A DNA stretch of 51,380 nt from JAXMDS01 sp043777815 (GCA_043777815.1 JAYWHH010000011.1:1-51380), one strand, 5' to 3'. Counted from the first letter of the stretch, positions 16,702-26,601 are shown. Program-made: numbers and translations. The notes: generated by a model not told the origin, from the sequence alone.

Positions 16702-17016
16702 AAGAGTATTGTAAATTACAAATATGGGCTATATAGAAAATATGAAGTAGCAAAAGGTTTTTATCAACGTTAGAAAGAAGAAATGTAGGAGAAGTTTGTA
16801 GAAAAGTATTGTAAATTAAAAATATGGGCTATATAGAAAATATGAAGCAGGAAGTGACTTTTACATTTGGCGTATCTATATAGAAAATATGAAAAAGGGA
16901 TTTTTATATTTGATATATGTTTTATATTTGAAACATAATATTAAATGAATACATAAAATACATTAAAGTTTTAATGTAATAGTGTATTGTTGTATATATA
17001 CAACAATATTTAGTTT
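16702..17016. repeat. Divergent spacer between cpoB-like gene and A1, with 60-bp repeat
   Basis: Holds two copies of a unit of about 60 bp with the core AAATATGGGCTATATAGAAAA (about 16692-16752 and 16792-16850). A third copy lies at about 23450-23510, before A4. The A1-proximal part (about 16900-17016) is a conserved block also found before A2 and A4, containing GAAACATAATATTAAA, ATACATTAAAGTTTTA and the dyad listed separately. Confidence 0.75.
16985..17008 (+). promoter_or_regulatory. Perfect 24-bp palindrome before A1
   Basis: TATTGTTGTATA followed by its exact complement TATACAACAATA, ending 8 bp before the A1 start codon. A TGTAAT box at 16975-16980 could be a -10 element, which would place the palindrome over the transcription start, the position of a repressor operator. 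No good -35 box is seen. An RNA hairpin blocking initiation is an alternative. Confidence 0.6.
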
Positions 17017-18594
17017 ATGCAAAATAATCAAACCGAATCTAATAAAAATGAATTTTGGTTCATTTCTTCTTTGTTTCAAAAATCAAAAAGGAAGCCTATG
17101 AATACTTTGTTCAAACAGGCTTATAAAAGTAATCAAGTTTCACTTACAGAGTTGCATATAGATGAAGAAAAAAAATGTTTAGTTCCAGAAAACCAAACGT
17201 CGAGATCTGTCAATTTTGTAGAAAAATTTCAGCCTATATCACCTGAATGTTTTAAACATTTTGTGCATAAAAAATACTCCAATTACTCTATCAATAAATC
17301 AACCAATAATTTTGTTATTGACACAGAAATCACCTGTCCTACAAAACTTGTAAATTACACAGCGCCAATAATTGTTAGGACTGAATGCGATTATTATAGT
17401 CGCATTTTTTCAAATTTTGAGCTTGGTGGTCGCTTAATAAGCAAAGAAGCAATGTATATTTCGGAATATCAAGTTGATTTAAACAAAAGAATATCAGGTA
17501 AAAAAGCAATTGATTATCCTATTACAGAAATTTCTGAAATAAAAATACTTCCTATAAGCAAATATATTATTTATTCAGTAAGTAATTTGAATAAAAATCT
17601 TGTAGATAAATTTTATAAATTTAAAATGTTTTCTTCATTAGATAATACAAATATTTTATACTTAAGTTTTACCTTGGATCAAGAGTTTTCTACCTTGAAG
17701 TATATGAGTAAAAATTTGTTTATTTTTAAGTATCATCAATGCGATTCTGCAGCTAAGTCTAAAAAAGTTTTTCAAATTTCTATTTCTTTACCTCAAGCTC
17801 TAAAAGAAATTAAAAAATTTATTAATTGTCTTTTAACTTTTCAAGAAGAAAGTGGCATAGAATTAAGTCTTGATTTACAAGTGATTAACACAATAAAAGA
17901 AAAAAAACTCAGTGCCAACTCAGACGAAATACAGCCAAATTTAAAAAATCTATCTACAATTTTTTCAAATAATTCAATCTATAGTGGCTCCGTTTATGAT
18001 AGTAATTTTAGTGAAATTGTTAGAATTAAACATATAAAAACTTTAGAATACACTCCTCCTAAATCATCTTTACATCTAGATCAACAGCTAGAACTAAATA
18101 ATCTAGAAATAGAACCAATTCTACAGCTGCAGCCAAATAATCTGGAAATAAAACCAATAAATTATAATTACTCAGATTTAGAGATAATGTATATTAATGA
18201 TTTAGTAGAAATACCAGTAAAAATACAATGTAAAATAGCGCATAAATTAGAAGAAGTGGTTTATAGTTTTCAACCTAAGATAATAATAGAGCCAGAAATA
18301 ATAGAATCTACTCAAGAATATAATAATATTCCTGATATGAAGAAATATGAAACAATGATATTGGATAAAGAGATAACGCAACAGCCCCATACAGGAGAAT
18401 ATTATGAGGGATCATATAAAGTATATGCAAAAAGTTTTTCTCAATTTCTTGAAAAATCTGAACAAACTCTTGAAGACTTAATAAAACAAGGTTATACAGA
18501 AGAAAAATGCTCTAAAGTGCAAGATGAGATGTATGAAAAACTGCAATATGAGGTATATGGACAATATTATGATCACAATGACTTTGGAAATTGA
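17017..18594 (+). CDS. Family A protein A1, function unknown
   Basis: 525 residues; the most divergent of four paralogues. The start MQNNQ is shared with A2 and A4 (MQNKQ, MQNNQ). No signal peptide or membrane segment. Conserved blocks seen against A2-A4: 'FVEKFQPIS' (cf. SFNEKYxIS), 'YIIYSVSNLNKN' (cf. HIVYTLSDI), 'YKFKMFSSLDN..LYLSFTLDQ' (cf. YEFxMFCEL..LNFxFLLNK), 'ALKEIKKFINCLLTFQE' (cf. NEIKKFIDSFIIFQK), 'SEIVRIKHIKT', and near the C terminus EYNNIPDMKKYE. The central region alternates strand-like hydrophobics and may be a beta-rich fold. It lacks a Shine-Dalgarno; the start follows the palindrome. I know no homologous family; a secreted effector is a hypothesis only. Confidence 0.8.
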   Translation: MQNNQTESNKNEFWFISSLFQKSKRKPMNTLFKQAYKSNQVSLTELHIDEEKKCLVPENQTSRSVNFVEKFQPISPECFKHFVHKKYSNYSINKSTNNFVIDTEITCPTKLVNYTAPIIVRTECDYYSRIFSNFELGGRLISKEAMYISEYQVDLNKRISGKKAIDYPITEISEIKILPISKYIIYSVSNLNKNLVDKFYKFKMFSSLDNTNILYLSFTLDQEFSTLKYMSKNLFIFKYHQCDSAAKSKKVFQISISLPQALKEIKKFINCLLTFQEESGIELSLDLQVINTIKEKKLSANSDEIQPNLKNLSTIFSNNSIYSGSVYDSNFSEIVRIKHIKTLEYTPPKSSLHLDQQLELNNLEIEPILQLQPNNLEIKPINYNYSDLEIMYINDLVEIPVKIQCKIAHKLEEVVYSFQPKIIIEPEIIESTQEYNNIPDMKKYETMILDKEITQQPHTGEYYEGSYKVYAKSFSQFLEKSEQTLEDLIKQGYTEEKCSKVQDEMYEKLQYEVYGQYYDHNDFGN

Positions 18595-18963
18595 TATATA
18601 TTTATATTTAGCCTATCTTTTATTAGCAAGTAGGATTAGGAAGCGGGAAAAGGAAGTATGAAAAGGGGGACCTTCATATTTAATGAGAAGTGGGGGAGAA
18701 ATTCTCATATTTGGTTTATCTTTTATTAGGAAGCGAGAAGGGATCTTCATGCCTTACTTAGCTTATCTTGTTGGAAAGTAGAAAGAGGTTTTTATATTTG
18801 GCTTATTTTTATTAGGAAGCGGGGAGGGATTTTTATATTTGATATATGTTTTATATTTGATATATGTTTTATATTTGAAACATAATATTAAAAGAATGAA
18901 TAAAATACATTAAAGTTTTAGTGTAATAGTGTATTATTGTACATATACAACAATATTTAATTT
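18595..18963. repeat. Spacer between A1 and A2, duplicated family A upstream block
   Basis: Filled by short units around TATTAGGAAGCGGGA and TTTTTATATTTGGCTTAT, which also occur before A4. From about 18840 it matches the block upstream of A1 nearly base for base (TTTTATATTTGATATATG, then GAAACATAATATTAAA). No gene is seen. Confidence 0.75.
18932..18955 (+). promoter_or_regulatory. Imperfect palindrome before A2
   Basis: The same element as before A1 (TATTATTGTACA / TATACAACAATA); 10 of 12 base pairs are kept, with the same distance of 8 bp to the start codon and the same TGTAATAG box upstream. Confidence 0.55.
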
Positions 18964-20766
18964 ATGCAAAATAAACAAAGCATATCTAATTTTACTAATA
19001 ATCAAAGCGTATCTAATTTTACTAATAACCAAGGCACGCATAATAAACATAAAATTACTAATAAGAATACATCCCTTATTATTGTTTCCCATGTGCCGCG
19101 TCCTCCAAAAAGCATCACATTTCCAAAGAGCATGCTTAAAAGCATAGCTAAAAATACCTTTGTTATGAAATTACAAGAAACCCCCTATGTAAAGTTTGTA
19201 ATTACTGGCATAGGAACGGAGGATTTTGATAGATTGATTGATGAAATAGAACAAGATATAAAAAACTTAAAGCCTTATAATGATAAGCCTGGTCACTTTT
19301 TACTACATGATGAAACTATAGATAAGAATATGAAAATCTTAGACATGTATACAATGTTGTTTCATAAAAAGCAGAAATATACTTATGTCGATAGTACAGG
19401 TCATGTAAAAAATATAGACCCTGATACTAACCGCGGCAATGCAAAAACTTATTACGAATACTATCCAAATGGAGTAAAAGATTCACTTTGCGAGAATAAA
19501 TTGCATATTAATAAAATGGTAACTCCTGATATACAACTTTATTTAAAAAATGCAAATGATATTCAAGATAAAAATATATACCATTTTAGCCTTGATAGTA
19601 TTTGTAAAAACTTTACATACTACGATCCATTATCATTCAATGAAAAGTATTTCATAAGTCAATCAATTAAAAATTGTATTGCTGATATAAGATATTTTTA
19701 TTCTTACGAAAGCCTGGGGATAAATAGAGAACAGCTTAGAGATGTTGCTAAAACAAAAATAATCAATGCAGATAAACATATTGTTTATACATTAAGCGAC
19801 ATAAAAGGCGCTTGCGCTAAAATAGGCCTTATTGGTGACAAGTATACTAAGATATGTAATTCTACAGCTTATGAATTTAGCATGTTTTGTGAATTAAATT
19901 CAGAACATGTATTAAATTTCAGGTTTTTACTAAATAAAGTGGTTTTTGATTTCAAATATATGGATAATAAAAAACTAGTTGTTAACTTTTCTCCATTTGA
20001 AAACAATGATTTAAGTGAATATAGACCCACTTATCAAGTTACTTTTCGTCTACCGCAAAAGAAAAATGAGATTAAAAAATTTATTGATTCTTTTATAATT
20101 TTTCAAAAAGTTGCTACAACAATTTCTAAGGTTCCTTATGGAAGTATTTACGCCCACAGGATTGAATTAAAATTTAATCTACAAATAATAAGAGGAAATA
20201 TTGATGATGATCAATTGGAGCAAGCTTTGAATAGATATAATAAAGATGATGGTCAAGCTTTTGATCAAGCTTTTAATAGATATGCGAAACTACGCAATAT
20301 ACCAGAAGAAGAAAAAGAAAGAATTAAACCTAGTGTAGAACGCATGCTTTCTAAAGGCTCTGTTATTGATGAAGAATCAAAAGAAACATTTCAACTTTTC
20401 TTAGACGCCATAATTTCTAAAGATTATACTATTAATAAGGATGATTTTGATAAAATTATTAAAATTAAATTAAAAGATACTAATAGATCTTTTAAAGGAT
20501 TTAGGATAAATAAGTCTAAACAACATTACGTTGAATCTGATGATAATGATCGTAATATAAAAAAATGGAAACACGTAAAGATTGTTGAAGAAGTGAGTAT
20601 AGATGGGCATACAGAGCCTAATCTTGTAAGAAAATGGAAATGCAAAAATGCTTCTACATCAAAAAATGATTATATATTAGAATTTAAAAATCCCGGGCCT
20701 AGATATTCTGAAGGAGATTTTATGTATGCATCTGAGGGTGAAGAAGATGTTGAATCTCTTGGCTGA
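18964..20766 (+). CDS. Family A protein A2, function unknown
   Basis: 600 residues. The N terminus is a Asn/Ser-rich leader with a tandem SISNFTNNQ / SVSNFTNNQ pair, absent from A1 but shared with A4. Then: PPKSITFPKSMLKSIAKN, shared in part with A3 and A4; KPGHFLLHDETIDK at about 100; LSFNEKYFISQSIKNC; DVAKTKIINADKHIVYTLSDI (about 260); the most conserved core YEFSMFCELNSEHVLNFRFLLNK to QVTFRLPQKKNEIKKFIDSFIIFQK (about 300-380); and FLDAIISKDYTINKDDFDKIIKIK (about 480-505). The C-terminal 100 residues are charged and variable. No signal peptide or membrane span. The DNA of its last codons is repeated downstream. No known family recognised. Confidence 0.82.
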   Translation: MQNKQSISNFTNNQSVSNFTNNQGTHNKHKITNKNTSLIIVSHVPRPPKSITFPKSMLKSIAKNTFVMKLQETPYVKFVITGIGTEDFDRLIDEIEQDIKNLKPYNDKPGHFLLHDETIDKNMKILDMYTMLFHKKQKYTYVDSTGHVKNIDPDTNRGNAKTYYEYYPNGVKDSLCENKLHINKMVTPDIQLYLKNANDIQDKNIYHFSLDSICKNFTYYDPLSFNEKYFISQSIKNCIADIRYFYSYESLGINREQLRDVAKTKIINADKHIVYTLSDIKGACAKIGLIGDKYTKICNSTAYEFSMFCELNSEHVLNFRFLLNKVVFDFKYMDNKKLVVNFSPFENNDLSEYRPTYQVTFRLPQKKNEIKKFIDSFIIFQKVATTISKVPYGSIYAHRIELKFNLQIIRGNIDDDQLEQALNRYNKDDGQAFDQAFNRYAKLRNIPEEEKERIKPSVERMLSKGSVIDEESKETFQLFLDAIISKDYTINKDDFDKIIKIKLKDTNRSFKGFRINKSKQHYVESDDNDRNIKKWKHVKIVEEVSIDGHTEPNLVRKWKCKNASTSKNDYILEFKNPGPRYSEGDFMYASEGEEDVESLG

Positions 20767-21099
20767 TTCTAGTTTTTTCTTGTTGGAAAGTAGGAAGAGA
20801 TTCTATGTCTGGAGATTCTGAGAGAGATTCCGGGTCTGGAGATTCTGAAGGAGATTTTATGTGTGCATCTGAGTCTGAAGAAGATGTTGAATCTCTTGGT
20901 TGATTATTAATCTCTAGGCTTGTCTTGTTTAAAAGTGAGAAGAGGTCCTCATGCCTTACTTTGTTGTATTAGGAAGTGGGAAGTGACCTTCATGCCTGAC
21001 TTTGTTTGTGCTAGAAAGTGCAAAAAAGATTTCATATTTGACATATGTGTTATATTGAATATATAATATTATATATTAATATTATATTAAATTTAATTT
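20767..21099. repeat. Spacer with tail echo of A2
   Basis: 20801-20905 repeats the A2 3' end: GGAGATTTTATGTGTGCATC... and GAAGATGTTGAATCTCTTGG match coding sequence at about 20714-20762, preceded by GGAGATTCTGA mini-repeats. The last 100 bp, before A3, are very AT-rich and do not contain the palindrome found before A1, A2 and A4. Confidence 0.75.
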
Positions 21100-23214
21100 A
21101 TGCAGAACATATACGACACTCATGGTACACAGGCGAATGAAAATATAAATAAACAAGAGCAAGACAATACAAATTTCTTTATCCTTTTTAATTCTTATGT
21201 GCCATTTAGTCCAAGTATAACTCTTCCAAAAAGCATGTGTAAAAATGCAAACAAAAAAGGAGACGCTATAACTATGAACATCCCTTATATAACTAGCGCA
21301 ACTAGTTTTATGAAATACCTCATCTCAAATAAGAAAGAAAAAGATTTTAATAAGTTTGCTTCTAAAATTGCAAGTAAGTATATTTTCCTAAATGATCAAA
21401 ATAATCAAGATATAAAAAACTTAAATCCTGATAACGATAAGACTGGCCACTTTTTACTACATGACAAAACTAAAGGTGAATTAATGGTTGATTTAATGTA
21501 TCAATTAGATGGAATAGAAACAAAAGTTATACAAACTTATACATCACTGCTTCATAATTGTAATAAAGATAATGCGTGCAATAATGCACTTGATTATAAA
21601 AAAGAAAAGTATCTTGACGTAGAGCTTTATTTAAAAAATGAAAACTATATTAGCAAAAGTAATATAAGCTGCGCACCTATTTCACAATCTGCTTGGGACA
21701 TGATAGACACAAAGCAAAAAAATTGTAATGAAAACTATCCTATTTCACAATCTGCTTGGGACATGATAGACACAAAGCAAAAAAATTTTAATAAACAATG
21801 TCCTACATTATCATTCAATAAAAAGTATTCTATAAGTCCGTCAATTAAAGATTGTTTCGCTTTTTATAACGGCCCTTGGTCTCTTTGCACAAAAAAGACT
21901 ATAAATGTGATAGATATTGCTAAAACAAAAATAATTAATGCAGGCAAACATATTGTTTATACATTAAGCGATATAACCAGTAAATTACCGCTAGCACAAG
22001 TCTTAAATCTATCAGATTTATATCATGATGATATAACTCCCGATAAATTTAATGATTATAGAAATAATCACCATAATCATACAAATAATAACGAAAGTCT
22101 CAATAAAGCTTATGAATTTAACATGTTTTGCGAATTAAGTTCACAACATGTATTAAATTTAAGTTTTTTATTAAATAAAGCGTTTTTTGATTTCAAGCAT
22201 ATGAATAGTAAAATACTAGTTGTTGATTTTTCTCCAATTAAAAGTAGTTATTTGGGTGAATATAAATCTACTTATCAAGTTACTTTTTATCTACCACAAA
22301 AGACAAATGAGATTAAAAAATTCATTGATTCTCTTCTAATATTTGAAAAAGTTGCTAGTGAAATTCATAATCATTCCTGTGGAACTAACCATTCTTTTAA
22401 GCTTAAGATCCCTTGTGAATCTTTTTGTATTCCATCTAAATGTACAGATCTTGGATTTGAATTTAATCTACAAATAATAAAAAGAAATATTGATGATGAT
22501 CTATTAAAACAATTTTTTAATCATCCGAATTATGATGCATTAAAGCAATTTTTTGATCATCCGAATTTTTTTAATCATCCGAATTATGATGCATTAAAGC
22601 AATTTGCAAATGAGCAAAATAAAGATGAAAATAAATTCAACAATTCGATATCAGATGTACAAAATAAGAGAAATAATATAGAAGATGAAGTAGCAAAATT
22701 ATCTAAAGTTTTTTTAGACACAATAATCTCTCAAGAATCTATTAATGAAGATGATTTTCATCAAATTATTAAAATTAAATATATGAAAACTGAAATGGGG
22801 GCAGTGAAGATTGATAAATCAGGTGGCTTTATGGATGATGAATTAAATCACCATGAGAAGCCTTCATGCGAAAATTTCTATTTTGATAAAACCACACCAG
22901 AAGACGACAGTTCTGATTTTTTTAATTGTGAAATACTTGATGAAAGTGGAAACAAAAAATATGTTGTAATGAGGGCGCCTTATAAAAATATAAAACCTGA
23001 GGAAATAAAGTTTATACAGGAAAATTACACAACTGAATCAAATTATATAAAAAAGTTGGAATGCAAAAACTTTATTAAAAATATAGGATCAAATTTTTGT
23101 GTAAAACATTATTGTGCAGAAGATGATCATATTCAACGTATTGAATCATATAATTATGACGTAAAAGAAGAGTTGAATAATGATAATTATATTAAATCTC
23201 TTGGTGATTATTAA
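21100..23214 (+). CDS. Family A protein A3, function unknown
   Basis: 704 residues, the longest of the family. It starts MQNIYDTHGTQ without the SNFTNNQ leader. Conserved blocks run in the same order as A2: TLPKSMCKNANKKG, TGHFLLHDKTKGE, LSFNKKYSISPSIKDC, DIAKTKIINAGKHIVYTLSDI, YEFNMFCELSSQHVLNLSFLLNK, QVTFYLPQKTNEIKKFIDSLLIFEK, FLDTIISQESINEDDFHQIIKIK. The extra length comes partly from two internal duplications: a 22-residue pair containing PISQSAWDMIDTKQKN (about 188-232) and FFNHPNYDALKQF units (about 470-510). It is more Cys-rich than its relatives. No signal peptide, no membrane span, no recognised domain. Confidence 0.82.
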   Translation: MQNIYDTHGTQANENINKQEQDNTNFFILFNSYVPFSPSITLPKSMCKNANKKGDAITMNIPYITSATSFMKYLISNKKEKDFNKFASKIASKYIFLNDQNNQDIKNLNPDNDKTGHFLLHDKTKGELMVDLMYQLDGIETKVIQTYTSLLHNCNKDNACNNALDYKKEKYLDVELYLKNENYISKSNISCAPISQSAWDMIDTKQKNCNENYPISQSAWDMIDTKQKNFNKQCPTLSFNKKYSISPSIKDCFAFYNGPWSLCTKKTINVIDIAKTKIINAGKHIVYTLSDITSKLPLAQVLNLSDLYHDDITPDKFNDYRNNHHNHTNNNESLNKAYEFNMFCELSSQHVLNLSFLLNKAFFDFKHMNSKILVVDFSPIKSSYLGEYKSTYQVTFYLPQKTNEIKKFIDSLLIFEKVASEIHNHSCGTNHSFKLKIPCESFCIPSKCTDLGFEFNLQIIKRNIDDDLLKQFFNHPNYDALKQFFDHPNFFNHPNYDALKQFANEQNKDENKFNNSISDVQNKRNNIEDEVAKLSKVFLDTIISQESINEDDFHQIIKIKYMKTEMGAVKIDKSGGFMDDELNHHEKPSCENFYFDKTTPEDDSSDFFNCEILDESGNKKYVVMRAPYKNIKPEEIKFIQENYTTESNYIKKLECKNFIKNIGSNFCVKHYCAEDDHIQRIESYNYDVKEELNNDNYIKSLGDY

Positions 23215-23835
23215 TAGAAATATAATACTTAGAGTTAATGCTGAGAATTCTTCTTAATCTCTTGGTTGATTATTAATCTCTAAGGTTTTTTCTTGTTAGA
23301 AAGTGGTGAGAGGCTTTCGTGCTAGAGAATGGAAAAAGCTTTCATACTTAGCTTATCTTGTTAGAAAGTAGAAAGAGGTTTTTACATTTGGCGTATCTAT
23401 ATTAGTAAAGTAGAAAAAAGTTTTTATCAACGTTAGAAAGAAGAAATGTAGGAGAAGTTTGCAGAAGAGTATTGTAAATTAAAAATATGGGCTATATAGA
23501 AAATATCATAATCACAGTGGTTTTTACATTTGGCTTATCTTATTAGAAAGTAGCGAGAGGCTTTCGTGATAAAGAGTGGGGGAGAAATTCTCATATTTGG
23601 TTTATCTTCGTTAGAAAGCAGAATTAGGAATCGGGGAGTGACTTTTATATTTGGTTTATCTTTTATTAGGAAGCGAGAAAAGATTTTTATATTTGATATA
23701 TGTTTTATATTTGATATATGTTTTATATTTGATATATGTTTTATATTTGAAACATAATATTAAATGAATACATAAAATACATTAAAGTTTTAGTGTAATA
23801 CTGTATTATTGTACATATACAACACTATTTAATTT
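23215..23835. repeat. Spacer between A3 and A4
   Basis: Begins with a short echo of the A3/A2 tail (AATCTCTTGGTTGATTATTAATCTC at about 23257). It then holds TTAGAAAGTAG/GGAAGCGAGAA units, a 60-bp copy of the cpoB-upstream repeat (about 23450-23510), and three tandem TTTATATTTGATATATG units leading into the conserved family A upstream block. A 63-codon plus-strand frame here is repeat sequence. Confidence 0.75.
23804..23827 (+). promoter_or_regulatory. Degenerate palindrome before A4
   Basis: TATTATTGTACATATACAACACTA is the A2 element with one further change in the right arm. It lies 8 bp before the start codon. The flanking upstream block is also conserved. Confidence 0.45.
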
Positions 23836-25566
23836 ATGCAAAATAACCAAAGCGTATCTAATTTTACTAATAATCAAAGCATATCTAATTTTACTAATAA
23901 CCAAGGCGCGCCTAATAAACAGAAAATTACTAATAAGAATATATTCCTTCTTACTGTTTCTCATGTAAAAGAAGTCCGAAGAAACATGATGCCGATTCCA
24001 AAGAGTGTGCATAAAAGTATAGATAAAGAAAATATTGCAATTATAAAAATGTTTAAAGAAGATTTACAATATTCCTGTACAATAAGCCTAATTACAGGTA
24101 TAAAACAAGAGGATTTTCATGAATTAGTTTCTAGAATAGTAGAAAATACTATTCTTGCAAAGCAAAGAGATGATTATAAATCAAAAAGCTTAATGCACCA
24201 AAACAATAAACTTGATCATTTTTTACTAGATGATTCTTTTGTGGAATGTGATACAAAAATATGCGCTGGCGCATCAATGTTTATTAATTATATTAATAAT
24301 ATGCAGCACTTTAATAAATTGTATTCGATAACCAAACAAGTAAATTTAAAAATAAACTCTTATTTAAAAAATGAAAATTTTGTAACGTTTAGCAATATTG
24401 CCCAAGAAGTTGATTGCAAAATAGTAGACCACGTTCCACCGTCATTATCATTCAATGAAAAATATCCTATAAGTCAATCAACTAAAAAGTTTTTTTACGA
24501 TACAAGATCTTTTTTTTACGATAAAGACATAACTGATGTTTCTAAAACAAAAATAATTATAGGTAAACATATTGTTTATACGTTAAGTGAATTAACTAAT
24601 AAATCATCTCTCATATCAGGCTTATATTCAATAGGCTCTAATAATTATTTTATGTATAATCATGAAAAATATAGTAAAGCTCATGAATTTAAAATGTTTT
24701 ATCAGTTAGATAATAAAGTTATATTAAGTTTTAGCTTTTTACTAAATAAAGCGGTTTTTGATTTCAAATATATGGATAGTAAAATACTGATTGTTAACTT
24801 TTCTCCAATTAAAAACAATGATTTAAATGATTTATTTGAAAATAAAAACAACGATTTTGTTGAATATAAATCTACTTATCGAGTTATTTTTCGTCTGCCG
24901 CAAAATAAAAATGAAATTAAAAAGTTCTTTCATTCTTTTATAATCTTTCAAGAAGTTACCGATGAAATTAATAAGCATTACTTAACGCTGAATTATGCTT
25001 CTTATGCTAAAGCCCATAACGCTGATCCTAGTATTTTAATCCATAATATAAATCTTGGATTTAATTGTGACTTACAAATGATAAAAAGAAATATTAATAA
25101 TGATAAATTATATAAACTTTCTAGTCGTCAACATCAATTAGATGAATTATCAAAAATGTTCAAGATTTTTTTAAATGCCACAATCTCCAAAAAACTTATT
25201 GTCAATATACATGAATTTAGTGACATTATTACAATTAAACATATAAAAACTGAAATAAATTTAGAGTTGGAAAATGTTTCTACTGAGACAAAAGACCTTG
25301 ATTTATATTCTGACGAAGTTTCTTTAGAGCGTGAGAATGATAATGAGATAAATAATGGCTTGAATCACGAAACAACTTGTGAAATGATAGATGATCAATA
25401 TGAAAATACAAAATCAATAAATCCAAAAGAAATAGAATTTGTACAAAGCGAATATTATAATATTCCTAATATTAAAAAATGGGAACAAGGCCAATTGATT
25501 GCAGAGATAAAAACCTTAGGGCATGGTCATACATATTATTGCGAAGATAGTGTGAATTATGATTAG
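23836..25566 (+). CDS. Family A protein A4, function unknown
   Basis: 576 residues. The leader MQNNQSVSNFTNNQSISNFTNNQG is nearly that of A2, showing recent exchange or duplication of the 5' ends. The blocks are then MPIPKSVHKSIDKEN, LDHFLLDDSFVE, LSFNEKYPISQSTKKF, DVSKTKIIIGKHIVYTLSEL, HEFKMFYQLDNKVILSFSFLLNK, RVIFRLPQNKNEIKKFFHSFIIFQE, FLNATISKKLIVNIHEFSDIITIKHIKTEI, and near the end EYYNIPNIKKWE, which matches the A1 C-terminal motif. No signal peptide or membrane segment. Like its paralogues it is Lys/Asn/Ile-rich. No known family recognised. Confidence 0.82.
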   Translation: MQNNQSVSNFTNNQSISNFTNNQGAPNKQKITNKNIFLLTVSHVKEVRRNMMPIPKSVHKSIDKENIAIIKMFKEDLQYSCTISLITGIKQEDFHELVSRIVENTILAKQRDDYKSKSLMHQNNKLDHFLLDDSFVECDTKICAGASMFINYINNMQHFNKLYSITKQVNLKINSYLKNENFVTFSNIAQEVDCKIVDHVPPSLSFNEKYPISQSTKKFFYDTRSFFYDKDITDVSKTKIIIGKHIVYTLSELTNKSSLISGLYSIGSNNYFMYNHEKYSKAHEFKMFYQLDNKVILSFSFLLNKAVFDFKYMDSKILIVNFSPIKNNDLNDLFENKNNDFVEYKSTYRVIFRLPQNKNEIKKFFHSFIIFQEVTDEINKHYLTLNYASYAKAHNADPSILIHNINLGFNCDLQMIKRNINNDKLYKLSSRQHQLDELSKMFKIFLNATISKKLIVNIHEFSDIITIKHIKTEINLELENVSTETKDLDLYSDEVSLERENDNEINNGLNHETTCEMIDDQYENTKSINPKEIEFVQSEYYNIPNIKKWEQGQLIAEIKTLGHGHTYYCEDSVNYD

Positions 25567-26196
25567 TTTTATAATTTTTGTTGATGTTTCTGTAGACGAG
25601 ACAAGCAACTTTAATGAATTTGCTGCAAGAAAAATTCCTTAAAAATTCCTTAGGAGATTTTACAAAGTACTTCACCATCAATGTTTAAAGCCTTAGCTTC
25701 CATACTACTCATCACACTGTAACTTTAATGACGATATATTGATGCGACATATCTAATTAATGAAACTCAGCTGGATCAGGACGGCTCAAAAAGAGAAAGT
25801 TTCTGATTAATGAATGTCGGACGATGCTTTGAATGCAATTAATGAATTTACTTCAAAAAAGTCCTCGCTTAATAAATCATAAGTGAAATGTCGCAGATTG
25901 AAGCCTTAAGTTTCAAAGAAAAAAGGGGAAAGTTTTCGATTAATAAGCCGCATATGATGCAAAATATCTGATTGATATGTCTTGTGTTGATAAACCATAA
26001 ATGGACTTAGGATTTAATAAATGAGCCACATTGAATGAATTAAATATATTTAAAAGAAAAAATCTCAGATTGATGCACCTAATTTTATGTGTCACAACTT
26101 GAAGCCTTAAGTTTACAGAAAGTCTCTGAATATACCTAAGGCTAATGACTGGAATAATAAAAGTTTTTCCTCTTTTAGTTTTTTAGTTCCTGTCCC
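25567..26196. repeat. Spacer with rpsH tail echo and degenerate repeats
   Basis: 25646-25718 is a copy of the rpsH 3' end (CTTAGGAGATTTTACAAAGT and TGTTTAAAGCCTTAGCTTCC), about 550 bp from the original. Between them are decayed units with GATTAATGAATGTC, AAGCCTTAAGTTT and AATAAGCC/AATAAATC. No gene is seen. Confidence 0.7.
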
Positions 26197-26601
26197 TTAG
26201 GAGATTTTACAAAGTACTTCACCGCCAATGTTTAAAGCCTTAGCTTCCATGCCACTCATCACACCTTTGCTGGTTGAGATTACATAATGTTCATTTGAGT
26301 TGAAATATTTATAGAAATCTGTATTGCAATAAACTCTGCCTCCAGGTTTAGAAACACGTTTTACTTTGTTAATTTTTCCCATTGCAGTACCGATACCTGT
26401 GCTAATATAGCGTAATTCTACAAAAAGCCTCCTAACATTTGACTCGCCTTCTACTGTATAAGCATTTACAAAGTTTAATTTTTTTAAAACCTCTAACACT
26501 GCCTTGTTAGTACGAGAATAAATGATTTCTGTTTCCAATAACCTGGCATTTTGAGCGTTTCTAATTCTGGCTAGCATATCTGCTATCTTGTCTGTCATCA
26601 T
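26197..26601 (-). CDS. rpsH: 30S ribosomal protein S8
   Basis: 134 residues, normal length (about 130). It starts MMTDKIADMLARIRNAQNAR as usual, and the C-terminal STSKGVMSGMEAKALNIGGEVLCKI is the strongly conserved S8 signature (family 'stskGimtd.eAr..giGGevL'). S8 binds helix 21 of 16S rRNA and regulates the spc operon in many bacteria. Here it is outside any spc operon: rplT lies 24 bp upstream and no rplE, rpsN or rplF is near. The 3' end has been duplicated downstream. Confidence 0.95.
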   Translation of the reverse strand: MMTDKIADMLARIRNAQNARLLETEIIYSRTNKAVLEVLKKLNFVNAYTVEGESNVRRLFVELRYISTGIGTAMGKINKVKRVSKPGGRVYCNTDFYKYFNSNEHYVISTSKGVMSGMEAKALNIGGEVLCKIS

